Shown in pieces: positions 18,695-26,365 of a stretch of 64,000 nucleotides of DNA. The translations under genes were made by a program, and so were the position numbers. A model generated the notes under the pieces. The model was given only the letters and a program-made list of their open reading frames with translations. It did not search any database and had not been told where the DNA came from. Every line of letters starts with the position of its first letter. Positions within the stretch are counted from its first letter, which is position 1. This DNA comes from Microbacterium oleivorans NBRC 103075 (GTDB lineage Bacteria; Actinomycetota; Actinomycetes; Actinomycetales; Microbacteriaceae). The stretch is from assembly GCF_001552475.1 (NCBI RefSeq), contig NZ_BCRG01000002.1, forward strand, positions 1 through 64,000. Direction: 5' to 3'.

Positions 18695-18742
18695 CCTCTG
18701 TGAAAGCGCGAACAGCTCGCGCCGGATCAGAAGGAGTTTCCC

Positions 18743-19564
18743 ATGCGCAAGACACTCTCTGCAGGCGTGGCGCTCGGTGCCGCGGTGGCATTCGCGGCAT
18801 TCGCACCGGCCTCCGCCGCTACGGCGGACAATGCCGATCTCGCTGTTCTGCACGCGATCCCGGACACACCGGTTGATGTCTACGTCGACGGCAAGCTGAC
18901 GATCGACGACTTCCAGCCCGGTGACCTCGGCGGTCCCCTGGAGCTGCCCGGTGGCACCTACTCGGTGGCGCTGACCGCCGCTGACGCCACCGACGACTCC
19001 GCTCCTGTCCTCGGGCCCATCGACCTCACTCTCGAGGCGGGGAAGAACTACACCGCGGTGGCGCACCTCGACGCCGCGGGCCAGCCGACCGCGAACCTGT
19101 TCACCAACGACACCTCGAAGACGGCTGCCGGTGAAGGACGTCTCACCGTCCGTCACGTCGCAGCCGCGCCGGCCGTGGATGTCCTCGCGGGCGGCGACGC
19201 CGTGATCACCGGACTCGAGAACCCGAACGAGAAGTCGCTCGACCTGCCCGCGGGCAACGTCAGCGCCTCGGTCGCCCTCGCCGGCACCACCGACCCCGTG
19301 ATCGGACCGGCTGACGTCGCCGTCAGCGAAGGCGAGCTGACCGTGGTCTACGCCTGGGGCTCAGCGGAAGCAGGGAACCTCGCGCTCGCGACGCAGACGA
19401 TCGACGGCCTGCACTCCGGCCCCGGCGGCGTGAACACCGGTTCGGCCGGCCTCGTCGCGGAGAACGGCACGAACGGCTGGCTCTTCGCCGGTGGTGCTGC
19501 TCTGATCGCCGGCCTTGCCGCCGGTGGTGTGTTCGCGACGCGTGCCGCCAAGGCTCGTCGCTGA
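18743..19564 (+). CDS. Secreted DUF4397 domain protein, membrane- or wall-anchored
   Basis: A 273-residue exported protein. An N-terminal signal peptide (MRKTLSAGVALG, cleavage near ASAATA) is followed by two DUF4397-like beta domains, about 30-135 (DLAVLHAIPDTPVDVYVDG) and 135-225 (LTVRHVAAAPAVDVLAGG). Then come a Gly/Asn linker, a hydrophobic helix (WLFAGGAALIAGLAAGG) and a positive tail (RAAKARR). The tail has the shape of a sortase sorting signal, but no LPxTG or close variant is visible. A good AAGGAG Shine-Dalgarno precedes ATG 18743. The next gene encodes a sortase; substrate status is likely but unproven. Confidence 0.85.
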   Translation: MRKTLSAGVALGAAVAFAAFAPASAATADNADLAVLHAIPDTPVDVYVDGKLTIDDFQPGDLGGPLELPGGTYSVALTAADATDDSAPVLGPIDLTLEAGKNYTAVAHLDAAGQPTANLFTNDTSKTAAGEGRLTVRHVAAAPAVDVLAGGDAVITGLENPNEKSLDLPAGNVSASVALAGTTDPVIGPADVAVSEGELTVVYAWGSAEAGNLALATQTIDGLHSGPGGVNTGSAGLVAENGTNGWLFAGGAALIAGLAAGGVFATRAAKARR

Positions 19565-19574
19565 GGTAATCAAT

Positions 19575-20222
19575 ATGCGCCGCGTACCCGTCATCGCCGT
19601 CACTCTGACGGTCATGATGCTCGCGGCTTGCGCGCCGGTCTCGGAGGTGGGCACGATGTCCGCCCCCGAGACCGGCTCCGCCGCGGCCGGGACGGTCCCC
19701 CCGACGCCTGCATCCCCCACACCGCAGGCATCCGTCCCGGTCGCGCCGGCGACCCCGCAAGCCGATGCCCCCGCCCCCACCCCCGATCGGCTCGAGCTGC
19801 CGTCTCTGGGGGTCGACATGCGCGTCCAGCCGGTAGGGGTCGAGGGAAGCGGTGAGATGCAGATCCCGGAGCGTCCATCCGTAGCAGGCTGGTACCGGTT
19901 CGGAATGGCCCCCGCCGACGATCGGGGAACGACGGTCATCGCCGCGCACGTCGACGACCGCGTGTACGGCATCGGTCCGCTCGCCAAGTTGCGGGAGGCC
20001 CGCGAAGGCGATGTCGTGACCGTGACGGATGCCGATGGCACGGCGACCGACTACGTCACCGAGTCCGTGACATACATTCCGCGGGCTGAGCTCCCGGTGG
20101 AGGAGCTGTTCACCCGAGAGGGTCCCCGGACGCTCGCTGTGATCACGTGCGGTGGTGATTTCGACCAGCAGACCCGTACCTACAGCGATAACGTGGTGCT
20201 CATTGCACGGGCACGATCATGA
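19575..20222 (+). CDS. Class E/F-type sortase with a lipoprotein signal
   Basis: A 215-residue transpeptidase. The catalytic triad is recognisable: H125 in VIAAHVDD, C192 in AVITCGG and R212 in NVVLIAR. The N-terminus is a short signal with a lipobox (LAAC, C19) in place of the plain membrane anchor usual for sortases, followed by about 45 residues rich in Pro, Ala and Thr. It should join cell-wall or pilus proteins by their sorting signal; the DUF4397 protein 10 bases upstream is the obvious candidate. Its stop overlaps the ATG of the sigma factor gene. Confidence 0.88.
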   Translation: MRRVPVIAVTLTVMMLAACAPVSEVGTMSAPETGSAAAGTVPPTPASPTPQASVPVAPATPQADAPAPTPDRLELPSLGVDMRVQPVGVEGSGEMQIPERPSVAGWYRFGMAPADDRGTTVIAAHVDDRVYGIGPLAKLREAREGDVVTVTDADGTATDYVTESVTYIPRAELPVEELFTREGPRTLAVITCGGDFDQQTRTYSDNVVLIARARS

Positions 20223-20803
20223 GTCTGACGATCGAGCCCCGGCTCGCTGCACGGAAGGAGCAGGCCGTAGACGACGACATGGAGCTCGCGGAGAGATTCG
20301 CGGCAGGCGACGAGAGAGCGGTGAAAGCCATGTACGACCGCTGGTCGCGCATCGTCTACACCCTCGCGGTCCGCTCACTCGGAGACACCACGGAAGCCGA
20401 GGATGTCACGCAGCGGACGTTCGTCTCGGCATGGACATCTCACTCGTCTTTCCGGCCCGGCCAGGCTCCGCTCGGGGCGTGGCTCATCACCATCGCGCGC
20501 CGGCGCATCGCCGACGCCCATGAAGCGCGGGCCCGGACGGCGAGACTCGAAGAAGCACTGAAGGCGGTCGCGCCGGAGGTTGCCGTCGAGCACGACGTCT
20601 CCGACGCGATGCTCGTGGCTGACGAGGTCGCGCAGCTCGAACCCGACGCGCGCGCGGTGTTGGCTCTCGCGTTCTATGAGGATCTGACGCACCAGCAGAT
20701 CTCCGAGCGGCTCGACATGCCGCTCGGTACCGTGAAAAGCCACATCCGCCGAAGTCTCACCCGCCTGCGAAGCCGATTGGAGGCGCACCATGTCACATCT
20801 TGA
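20219..20803 (+). CDS. ECF RNA polymerase sigma factor (SigK-like)
   Basis: A 194-residue group IV sigma factor. Region 2 lies at about 25-90 (AMYDRWSRIVYTLAVRSLGD, TEAEDVTQRTFVSAW) and region 4 at about 140-190 with the helix-turn-helix LTHQQISERLDMPLGTVKSHIRRSL. The overlap with the zinc anti-sigma gene downstream (14 bases) and the RskA-like character of that protein favour a SigK-type system. It probably transcribes its own operon from the promoter at 18666-18694. Confidence 0.92.
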   Translation: MSLTIEPRLAARKEQAVDDDMELAERFAAGDERAVKAMYDRWSRIVYTLAVRSLGDTTEAEDVTQRTFVSAWTSHSSFRPGQAPLGAWLITIARRRIADAHEARARTARLEEALKAVAPEVAVEHDVSDAMLVADEVAQLEPDARAVLALAFYEDLTHQQISERLDMPLGTVKSHIRRSLTRLRSRLEAHHVTS

Positions 20804-21548
20804 CCCCGAGGTCGCGGCCCTCCTCGCCATGGGGGAGCAGCCGTCGGCTGACGAGAGCCGGCACCTGGATGCCTGTCCCGAATGTTCCGCCGAGGTCTCC
20901 TCCTTCTCGAGGGCCGTCGTCGCCGGCCGAGCCACGGGCGAGGGCCAGCCCCTGCTGACCCCGCCGGACCGCGTGTGGGAATCGATCCGCTCCGAACTCT
21001 CCCTGCCTGTCGACGAGCCGGCGCGCGGTGCGTCCTCGCTCGCGCCGGCACCGGCGGCATCCGTCGGACCGTCCTCATCGCGCTCGCACCGCGCTCCGCG
21101 CGGCCGGCGGATGAGTCGTCGGCCGGTCTTCTTCGTGCTGGCGGCGGCGGGAGCCGCGGTCGTCGCCATCGTCGCCGGTGTCTGGGCCACGGGTGGGATC
21201 GTCCCGCGGCCGGAAGTGATCTCCGAAGCGAAGCTCGACGGGTTCCCGTCCTGGGCGGGAGCTGCGGGGGAGGCGCTCTTGGAGCGCGTCGACGGCCACG
21301 ACCGCGTCGTCGTCGACCTCGACGCCTCCGTTCCGGATGACGGATATCGCGAAGTGTGGCTGCTGACCGCCGACGCGGGCGATCTCGTGAGCATCGGCGT
21401 CCTCGATGGTTCGTCGGGCAGCTTCGACATCCCCGACGACATCGATCTGTCGCGCTTCACCGTCGTCGACATCTCGCAAGAGAACGTCGACGGCGACCCG
21501 GGACACTCCGGGGACTCGATCGTGCGAGGAACCCTGTCAGCCCCCTGA
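20790..21548 (+). CDS. Zinc-type anti-sigma factor, RskA-like
   Basis: A 252-residue single-pass membrane regulator. The cytosolic N-terminus carries a ZAS motif (H25-x3-C29-x2-C32 in RHLDACPEC), a Pro/Ala-rich linker follows, one transmembrane helix lies at about 112-135 (VFFVLAAAGAAVVAIVAGVW), and the extracytoplasmic domain resembles the anti-sigma-K/RskA C-terminal domain (YREVWLLTADAGDLVSIGVL). It should hold the ECF sigma factor inactive until a signal outside the membrane triggers proteolysis. Confidence 0.88.
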   Translation: MSHLDPEVAALLAMGEQPSADESRHLDACPECSAEVSSFSRAVVAGRATGEGQPLLTPPDRVWESIRSELSLPVDEPARGASSLAPAPAASVGPSSSRSHRAPRGRRMSRRPVFFVLAAAGAAVVAIVAGVWATGGIVPRPEVISEAKLDGFPSWAGAAGEALLERVDGHDRVVVDLDASVPDDGYREVWLLTADAGDLVSIGVLDGSSGSFDIPDDIDLSRFTVVDISQENVDGDPGHSGDSIVRGTLSAP

Positions 21549-21590
21549 GTGCCTGGGAGTGTCGCTGACGGATGCCGTCGGCCCGGCGCT

Positions 21591-21596
21591 TAGGCT
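21591..21596 (+). promoter_or_regulatory. -10 hexamer TAGGCT for ftsEX
   Basis: TAGGCT ends 9 bases before the ftsE ATG, predicting a 2-3 base leader. Confidence 0.45.
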
Positions 21597-21605
21597 CGTG
21601 AGGCC

Positions 21606-22685
21606 ATGATCCGGTTCGAAAAGGTTTCCAAGCGTTACCGCGGCACCAGCAAGCCCGCTCTGAGCGACGTCGAATTCGACGTTCAGCGCGGGGAGTTCGT
21701 GTTCCTCGTGGGCGCCTCCGGCTCGGGGAAGTCCTCGTGCCTCCGCCTCATCCTCCGAGAGGACACCGCGTCCGACGGGCGTGTGGTCGTGCTCGGTCGA
21801 GACGTCCGCGGGCTCAGCACCCGGAAGGTTCCGTACTTCCGCCGTCACATCGGTTCGGTGTTCCAGGACTTCCGCCTGTTGCCCAACAAGACGGTGTTCC
21901 AGAACGTCGCCTTCTCCCTGCAGGTCATCGGGTCGAGTCGGGCGTTCATCCAGCAGTCGGTTCCCGAGGCGCTCGCGCTCGTCGGACTCGCCGGCAAGGA
22001 GAAGCGCCTGCCGCACGAACTCTCCGGCGGCGAGCAGCAGCGCGTCGCGATCGCCCGCGCGATCGTCAACCGCCCGCAGATTCTCCTCGCCGACGAGCCG
22101 ACCGGAAACCTCGACCCCGGAACCTCGATCGACATCATGCAGCTCCTCGCCCGGATCAACGCGGGCGGGACGACGGTCGTGATGGCGACCCATGAGGCCG
22201 GCTTCGTCGACCAGATGCAGCGCCGCGTCATCGAGCTCAGCGGCGGCGTCGTCGTCCGCGACGAGCGACACGGCGGCTACGGCGATACTTCCGGATTGCC
22301 CGTTCTCACTCCGGAGACAGTGAAGGGAGCGGCGGCGACGGCGGCTCTCACAGCCGTCCTCGAACTGCAGAAGCAGATCGCGTCGTCGGGCGACACCGGT
22401 CCGGTGGAGCCGTTGCCCGAGCCGGTCGAGCCTCCCGCTCCTCAGCCCGACGCCGTTTTGCCTCCCGTGGCGGTCGTCCGAGACGCGCCCGTCGCGTCGG
22501 AGTCCGTCCGGGCCGAGGAGCAGACCTCGGATGCCGGAGCTCCGTCGTCCGAGCCGGACACCGGAACCCGCGGCATCCCGATCACGCCGGCAGACATCGA
22601 TCTGACCGACATCGACGGACTCGGGGCAGCCGACCGGCTGGGCCTCGGGCGCCGCGACGACGACGAAGTGGGTCCGACAGCATGA
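21606..22685 (+). CDS. ftsE: Cell division ATP-binding protein FtsE with long C-terminal extension
   Basis: A 359-residue protein. Residues 1 to about 225 are a complete FtsE ATPase: Walker A GASGSGKSS, signature LSGGEQQRVAIARA and Walker B LLADEPTGNL. With FtsX it controls peptidoglycan hydrolases at the division site. Typical FtsE ends near residue 225; here about 130 more residues follow, starting GGYGDTSGLPVLTPETVKG, then an Ala-rich helix and a Pro/Glu/Val-rich stretch, ending in an acidic segment (ITPADIDLTDIDGLGAADRLGLG). The tail is in frame up to the ftsX overlap, so it is real coding sequence. Confidence 0.95.
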   Translation: MIRFEKVSKRYRGTSKPALSDVEFDVQRGEFVFLVGASGSGKSSCLRLILREDTASDGRVVVLGRDVRGLSTRKVPYFRRHIGSVFQDFRLLPNKTVFQNVAFSLQVIGSSRAFIQQSVPEALALVGLAGKEKRLPHELSGGEQQRVAIARAIVNRPQILLADEPTGNLDPGTSIDIMQLLARINAGGTTVVMATHEAGFVDQMQRRVIELSGGVVVRDERHGGYGDTSGLPVLTPETVKGAAATAALTAVLELQKQIASSGDTGPVEPLPEPVEPPAPQPDAVLPPVAVVRDAPVASESVRAEEQTSDAGAPSSEPDTGTRGIPITPADIDLTDIDGLGAADRLGLGRRDDDEVGPTA

Positions 22686-23596
22686 GAGTCCGCCTCGTTC
22701 TGGGCGAAGCGCTGACAGGTCTTCGCCGCAATGCCTCGATGGTGATCTCGGTCATCCTCGTCACCTTCGTGTCGCTGACCTTCGTCGGCGCCGCAATGCT
22801 CATGCAGATGCAGATCGCGAAGATGCAAGGCTACTGGGCCGAGCGCGCCCAGGTAGCGATCTTCATGTGCCGCGACGGCTCCACGCAGACGACCTGCAGC
22901 GACGGCGAAGCGACCAAGGAGCAGCTGGCCGCAGTCGCGGACAAGCTGAAGAGTCCCGCTCTGGATGGCATCGTCCGAAGCGTTCGATTCGAGACGCGGG
23001 ATGAGGCCTACCAGAACGTCCTCGACCTCATGGGTGAGGACTACAAAGACTTCATCACCCCGGCTCAGCTCAACGAGACCTACTGGGTGAACCTGGTCGA
23101 CCCGACCCAGACCGACGTCATCGATGAGGCCTTCAAGGGCATGGATGGCGTCGAAGAGGTCAAGGACCAGCTGGAGTACTTGCAGCCGCTCTTCTCGGCC
23201 CTCACGATCGCCACATACTTCGCGGTCGCGATCGCAGGGTTGATGCTCGTCGCGGCAGTCCTCCTCATTGCGACGACGATCCGATTGTCGGCGTACGCAC
23301 GGCGCAAAGAGCTCGGGATCATGCGCTTGGTGGGTGCCTCGAACCGGTTCATCCAGACCCCCTTCATCCTCGAGGGTGTTTTCGCCGCCTTCCTCGGGTC
23401 GGCGCTCGCGAGCGTGACGATCTGGCTGGGTGTGCAGTACGGAGTACACGGATACCTCGTGAACGAGATCGACTTCGTCACGACCTGGATCGACGGTAGG
23501 GATGCAGTCCTCGTCATCCCGGTCGTCGTGGGCCTCGGTCTGGTGCTCGCCGCGCTCTCGGCCAGCTTCGCGATACGCAGATGGCTGCGCACGTAG
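22682..23596 (+). CDS. ftsX: Cell division protein FtsX
   Basis: A 304-residue four-helix membrane protein, partner of FtsE. The first helix is at about 20-42, an extracellular domain with two Cys (FMCRDGSTQTTC) lies between helices 1 and 2, and helices 2-4 are in the C-terminal half with the FtsX signature YARRKELGIMRLVGASNRFIQ. That large loop recruits cell-wall hydrolases in other actinobacteria. It is coupled to ftsE by a 4-base overlap. Confidence 0.95.
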   Translation: MRVRLVLGEALTGLRRNASMVISVILVTFVSLTFVGAAMLMQMQIAKMQGYWAERAQVAIFMCRDGSTQTTCSDGEATKEQLAAVADKLKSPALDGIVRSVRFETRDEAYQNVLDLMGEDYKDFITPAQLNETYWVNLVDPTQTDVIDEAFKGMDGVEEVKDQLEYLQPLFSALTIATYFAVAIAGLMLVAAVLLIATTIRLSAYARRKELGIMRLVGASNRFIQTPFILEGVFAAFLGSALASVTIWLGVQYGVHGYLVNEIDFVTTWIDGRDAVLVIPVVVGLGLVLAALSASFAIRRWLRT

Positions 23597-23610
23597 GCGC
23601 AGCGCTCCGT

Positions 23611-23616
23611 TAGACT
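23611..23616 (+). promoter_or_regulatory. -10 hexamer TAGACT for smpB
   Basis: TAGACT 45 bases upstream of the smpB ATG, immediately after ftsX. It gives a short untranslated leader that carries a GAGGAG-like Shine-Dalgarno before ATG 23662. Confidence 0.45.
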
Positions 23617-23661
23617 GGCAGGCCGGTCGCGCGCGGAGCGTGGCCGCGTCGAGGAGTCATC

Positions 23662-24138
23662 ATGCCCAGGGAACGCGGGGAACAGGTCGTCGCGACCAAC
23701 CGTCGCGCGCGCCACGAGTACGCCATCGAAAAGACGTATGAGGCGGGTCTCGTCTTGACCGGCACTGAGGTGAAGTCGCTGCGACAGGGGCGTGCGAACC
23801 TCAGCGACGGCTACGCGTTCATCGACGGTGGACAGGCTTGGCTCGACGCGGTGCACATCCCCGAGTACTCGCAGGGGCACTGGACGAACCACGCCGCCAA
23901 GCGCACCCGCAAGCTGCTGCTGCACAAGGAAGAGATCATCAAGCTGTCCCACGCGGTCGCCGCGGGGGGCTACACCCTGATCCCCTTGAAGCTCTACTTC
24001 TCCGACGGTCGCGCGAAGGTCGAGATCGCTGTCGCCAAGGGTAAGCGCGAGTTCGAGAAGCGTCAGACGATCCGCGAGCGCGAAGACAAGCGCGAGGCCG
24101 AGCGGGCGATGCGCGGCCGCAACCGCCTGGGCGACTGA
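23662..24138 (+). CDS. smpB: SsrA-binding protein SmpB
   Basis: A 158-residue partner of tmRNA in trans-translation. Family motifs are present: [22 protein letters not shown] at the N-terminus, EVKSLRQGR, the [17 protein letters not shown] segment, and the basic C-terminal tail ([14 protein letters not shown]) that enters the ribosomal mRNA channel. Its RNA partner ssrA lies 2.2 kb downstream on the same strand, with an unrelated divergent pair between. Confidence 0.97.
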   Translation: MPRERGEQVVATNRRARHEYAIEKTYEAGLVLTGTEVKSLRQGRANLSDGYAFIDGGQAWLDAVHIPEYSQGHWTNHAAKRTRKLLLHKEEIIKLSHAVAAGGYTLIPLKLYFSDGRAKVEIAVAKGKREFEKRQTIREREDKREAERAMRGRNRLGD

Positions 24139-24141
24139 GGC

Positions 24142-24351
24142 TCAGCGGCGCCGCGGCTCGGGCGGCGGGGGCACGGCCTTCGCCGCGATGATCGCCCCAC
24201 GGGGGATGCGCTCCATCCCACGCTTGCCGTCGACGACCACCACGTCGGACTCTGCGCTCATGAGCTCACCCAAGGCATCCGTCGCGCGACCGTCCGGGAG
24301 GAGGTAGCGGACGACGACGCGTGTACCCGGTTCGGGGAGCGAACTCACCAT
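24142..24351 (-). CDS. Small conserved SH3-like protein
   Basis: A 69-residue protein. GTRVVVRYLLPDGRATDALGEL and RIPRGAIIAAKAVPPPP resemble, from memory, the short beta-barrel segment found at the N-terminus of some actinobacterial GNAT acetyltransferases, but here no acetyltransferase domain follows. Its start (GTG) overlaps the 3' end of the SDR gene by 7 bases, so the two form an operon. Function unknown; a nucleic-acid- or peptide-binding role is only a guess from the fold type. Confidence 0.65.
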   Translation of the reverse strand: MVSSLPEPGTRVVVRYLLPDGRATDALGELMSAESDVVVVDGKRGMERIPRGAIIAAKAVPPPPEPRRR

Positions 24352-25814
24352 CGGCTTGGTGCGTAGTCCTTGAGGAAGACGCCGAAGACGTCCTCACCGG
24401 CTTCGCCCCGCACGATGGGGTCGTACACCCGCGCCGCGCCGTCGACGAGGTCGAGCGGAGCGTGGAATCCCTCTTCAGCGAGTCGTACCTTCGTCGGGTG
24501 CGGACGCTCGTCGGTGATCCACCCGGTGTCCACGCTCGTCATCAGGATGCCGTCGGATTCGAACATCTCCCGTGCGCTCGTGCGCGTCAGCATGTTGACG
24601 GCAGCCTTGGCCATGTTCGTGTGCGGATGCCCCGGCCCCTTGTAGCCGCGATCGAAGACGCCCTCCATCGCGCTGACGTTGACGATATACGTGCGCCGCG
24701 CTGAGCTCGCCGCGAGGGATGGCCGGAGCTTGGAGATGAGAAGGAACGGTGCGGTGGTGTTCGCGAGCTGGACCTCCAGCATCTCGAGAGGATCGACCTC
24801 TTCGACCCGCTGAACCCAGGAGTTGGAATGGTCGAGGTCAGGGATCAGCCCGCCCGCATCGATCGCGGTGCCCGCCGCCAGCCGATCGAGCGAGGTCGAT
24901 CCGGCCGCCATCGCCTCGCGGGTCAGCGTCTCGGCGCGGTCGGCGGCGGCGGCGAGAATCGGGTGCGCACTCACGGATCGTTCCAGCGCTTCAGGGTGCT
25001 GGTCGTTCGTGTGGCCGAAGGTGACGAGTGCGGGGAGGGGGCCGTCCGGGAGAGGCGCGAGCTCGGCGTCGACCAGGGGCTGATAGGCGCCGGGGGAACG
25101 GCGCACGGTCTGGGTCGCGTTGTTGATGATGATGTCGAGGTGGCCGGCGGCGGCGACATCGTCGGCGAGAGCGATCACCTGTGCCGGGTCGCGTAGATCG
25201 ATCCCGACGATCTTCAGACGGTCGATCCAGTCCGAGGAGTCGGGGAGGGCGCGGAAACGCCGCACGGCATCGCGCGGGAAACGCGTCGTGATGGTCGTAT
25301 GTGCGCCGTCTCGGAGGAGGCGGAGCGCGATGTACATGCCGATCTTCGCCCGCCCGCCGGTGAGCAGGGCTCGCCGGCCGGAGAGATCGGTCCGGGCTTC
25401 GCGCTTCGCGTGGCTGAGCGCTGCGCACTCGGGGCAGAGCTGGTGGTAGAACGCGTCGACGATCGTGTACGGCTGCTTGCAGATGTAGCAGCCGCGCGCC
25501 TTCTTCAGGACCCCTGCGATCGGTGCGGCGGTGCGGGTCGCGATAGGGATGCCGCGGGTCTCATCGTCGATGCGGTCGGGGGCCCCGGTGGCGGTGGCGT
25601 GGACGACATCGCGGTCCGCGTTGGCGATCGCCGCACGGATCTCCCGTCGCCGCTCCTTCTTCGCAGCCTTGAACATGGCGGCGGTTGCCTGTCGGACCTC
25701 GATGAAGTCGGGGTGGGTCTGCGGCAGGGATGAGAGCTCGGCGAGCACACGGAGAGTCGTGGCAAGATCAGCGGGATCGATCCCCTGGTCGTCGGGGGAG
25801 ATGTCGGGGAGCAC
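24345..25814 (-). CDS. SDR-fold oxidoreductase with N-terminal helical region and zinc ribbon
   Basis: A 489-residue protein. Residues about 1-90 are helical and charged. A C-x2-C...C-x2-C zinc-ribbon-like element follows (CYICKQPY, LCPECA), then a Rossmann SDR domain (LLTGGRAKIGMYIALRLL; DIIINNATQT). The catalytic Ser region is present (IVNVSAMEG), but the YxxxK motif is replaced by TNMAK in HTNMAKAAVNMLTR, so the classic Tyr is missing. The GTG at 25814 is chosen over the ATG at 25874 because a TACAAT -10 sits 5 bases upstream and the longer form would run into the divergent Nudix gene. Substrate unknown. Confidence 0.8.
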   Translation of the reverse strand: MLPDISPDDQGIDPADLATTLRVLAELSSLPQTHPDFIEVRQATAAMFKAAKKERRREIRAAIANADRDVVHATATGAPDRIDDETRGIPIATRTAAPIAGVLKKARGCYICKQPYTIVDAFYHQLCPECAALSHAKREARTDLSGRRALLTGGRAKIGMYIALRLLRDGAHTTITTRFPRDAVRRFRALPDSSDWIDRLKIVGIDLRDPAQVIALADDVAAAGHLDIIINNATQTVRRSPGAYQPLVDAELAPLPDGPLPALVTFGHTNDQHPEALERSVSAHPILAAAADRAETLTREAMAAGSTSLDRLAAGTAIDAGGLIPDLDHSNSWVQRVEEVDPLEMLEVQLANTTAPFLLISKLRPSLAASSARRTYIVNVSAMEGVFDRGYKGPGHPHTNMAKAAVNMLTRTSAREMFESDGILMTSVDTGWITDERPHPTKVRLAEEGFHAPLDLVDGAARVYDPIVRGEAGEDVFGVFLKDYAPSRW

Positions 25815-25819
25815 ATGCG

Positions 25820-25846
25820 ATTGTACGTCGGGACGCCTGTTAGCGT
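25820..25846. promoter_or_regulatory. Divergent leaderless promoter pair for the SDR and Nudix genes
   Basis: On the minus strand TACAAT (25820-25825) is 5 bases from the GTG of the SDR gene. On the plus strand TAGCGT (25841-25846) is 6 bases from the GTG of the Nudix gene. Both mRNAs should begin at their start codons, and the two -10 elements are only 15 bases apart. Confidence 0.5.
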
Positions 25847-25852
25847 TTTCGC

Positions 25853-26263
25853 GTGCTCCCCTCCGACGCCGCATCCGCTCCTTCCATCCGTGTCTCGGCT
25901 GCGGTGATCCGAGACGTCGACGGTCGGTTGCTCCTGGTCCGCAAGTCGGGGACGACCGCGTTCATGCAGCCGGGCGGCAAACCTGAGGCCGGTGAGACGC
26001 CGGCGGAGACGCTCGTCCGTGAACTCCGAGAAGAGTTGGGTGTCGAGGTCGACCTGGCGGACCTCCGGTCGCTCGGAGTCTTCCGGGCCGACGCCGCGAA
26101 CGAACCGGGTCACTCCGTCGTAGCCGACGTTTTCGAGGTCTCGATCTCCGACCAGACACCCGTCGCCGCGGCCGAGATCGTGGAAGTCCGCTGGGCTGCA
26201 CGCGCCGATGCGGAGCGCGTCGAGATCGCCCCGTTGGCAGCGGAGAACTTCCTCGACGGATGA
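25853..26263 (+). CDS. Nudix hydrolase
   Basis: A 136-residue cytosolic pyrophosphohydrolase. The Nudix box is complete (G-x5-E-x7-REUxEExGU), from GKPEAGE to REELGV at about residues 41-63. The substrate cannot be deduced: members cleave nucleoside diphosphates linked to various groups, including oxidised nucleotides. GTG start; no Shine-Dalgarno, consistent with a leaderless mRNA. The gene is followed by ssrA. Confidence 0.93.
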   Translation: MLPSDAASAPSIRVSAAVIRDVDGRLLLVRKSGTTAFMQPGGKPEAGETPAETLVRELREELGVEVDLADLRSLGVFRADAANEPGHSVVADVFEVSISDQTPVAAAEIVEVRWAARADAERVEIAPLAAENFLDG

Positions 26264-26281
26264 GACGAGTCGGGACGGTGG

Positions 26282-26287
26282 TAGTCT
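26282..26287 (+). promoter_or_regulatory. Possible -10 hexamer TAGTCT for ssrA
   Basis: TAGTCT lies 78 bases upstream of the mature tmRNA 5' end, soon after the Nudix stop codon. No clear -35 is visible. The precursor would need 5' processing by RNase P. Confidence 0.35.
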
Positions 26288-26365
26288 GGGATGCTCGGAC
26301 GCCGCGGTGCCCGAAGCATGACAACTCCACAGAGTGACAACGGTCCATGCGCCGCCAGGCGTTGC

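Noticed and set aside
19440..19564. LPxTG-type sorting signal in the DUF4397 protein
   Set aside because: The helix and basic tail are present but no LPxTG, LAxTG or NPxT-like motif precedes them; reported only as an open question.
23603..23639. CGCTCCG / CGGAGCG inverted repeat around the smpB -10
   Set aside because: Seven-base GC-rich arms about 23 bases apart are expected by chance in this composition; no supporting feature.
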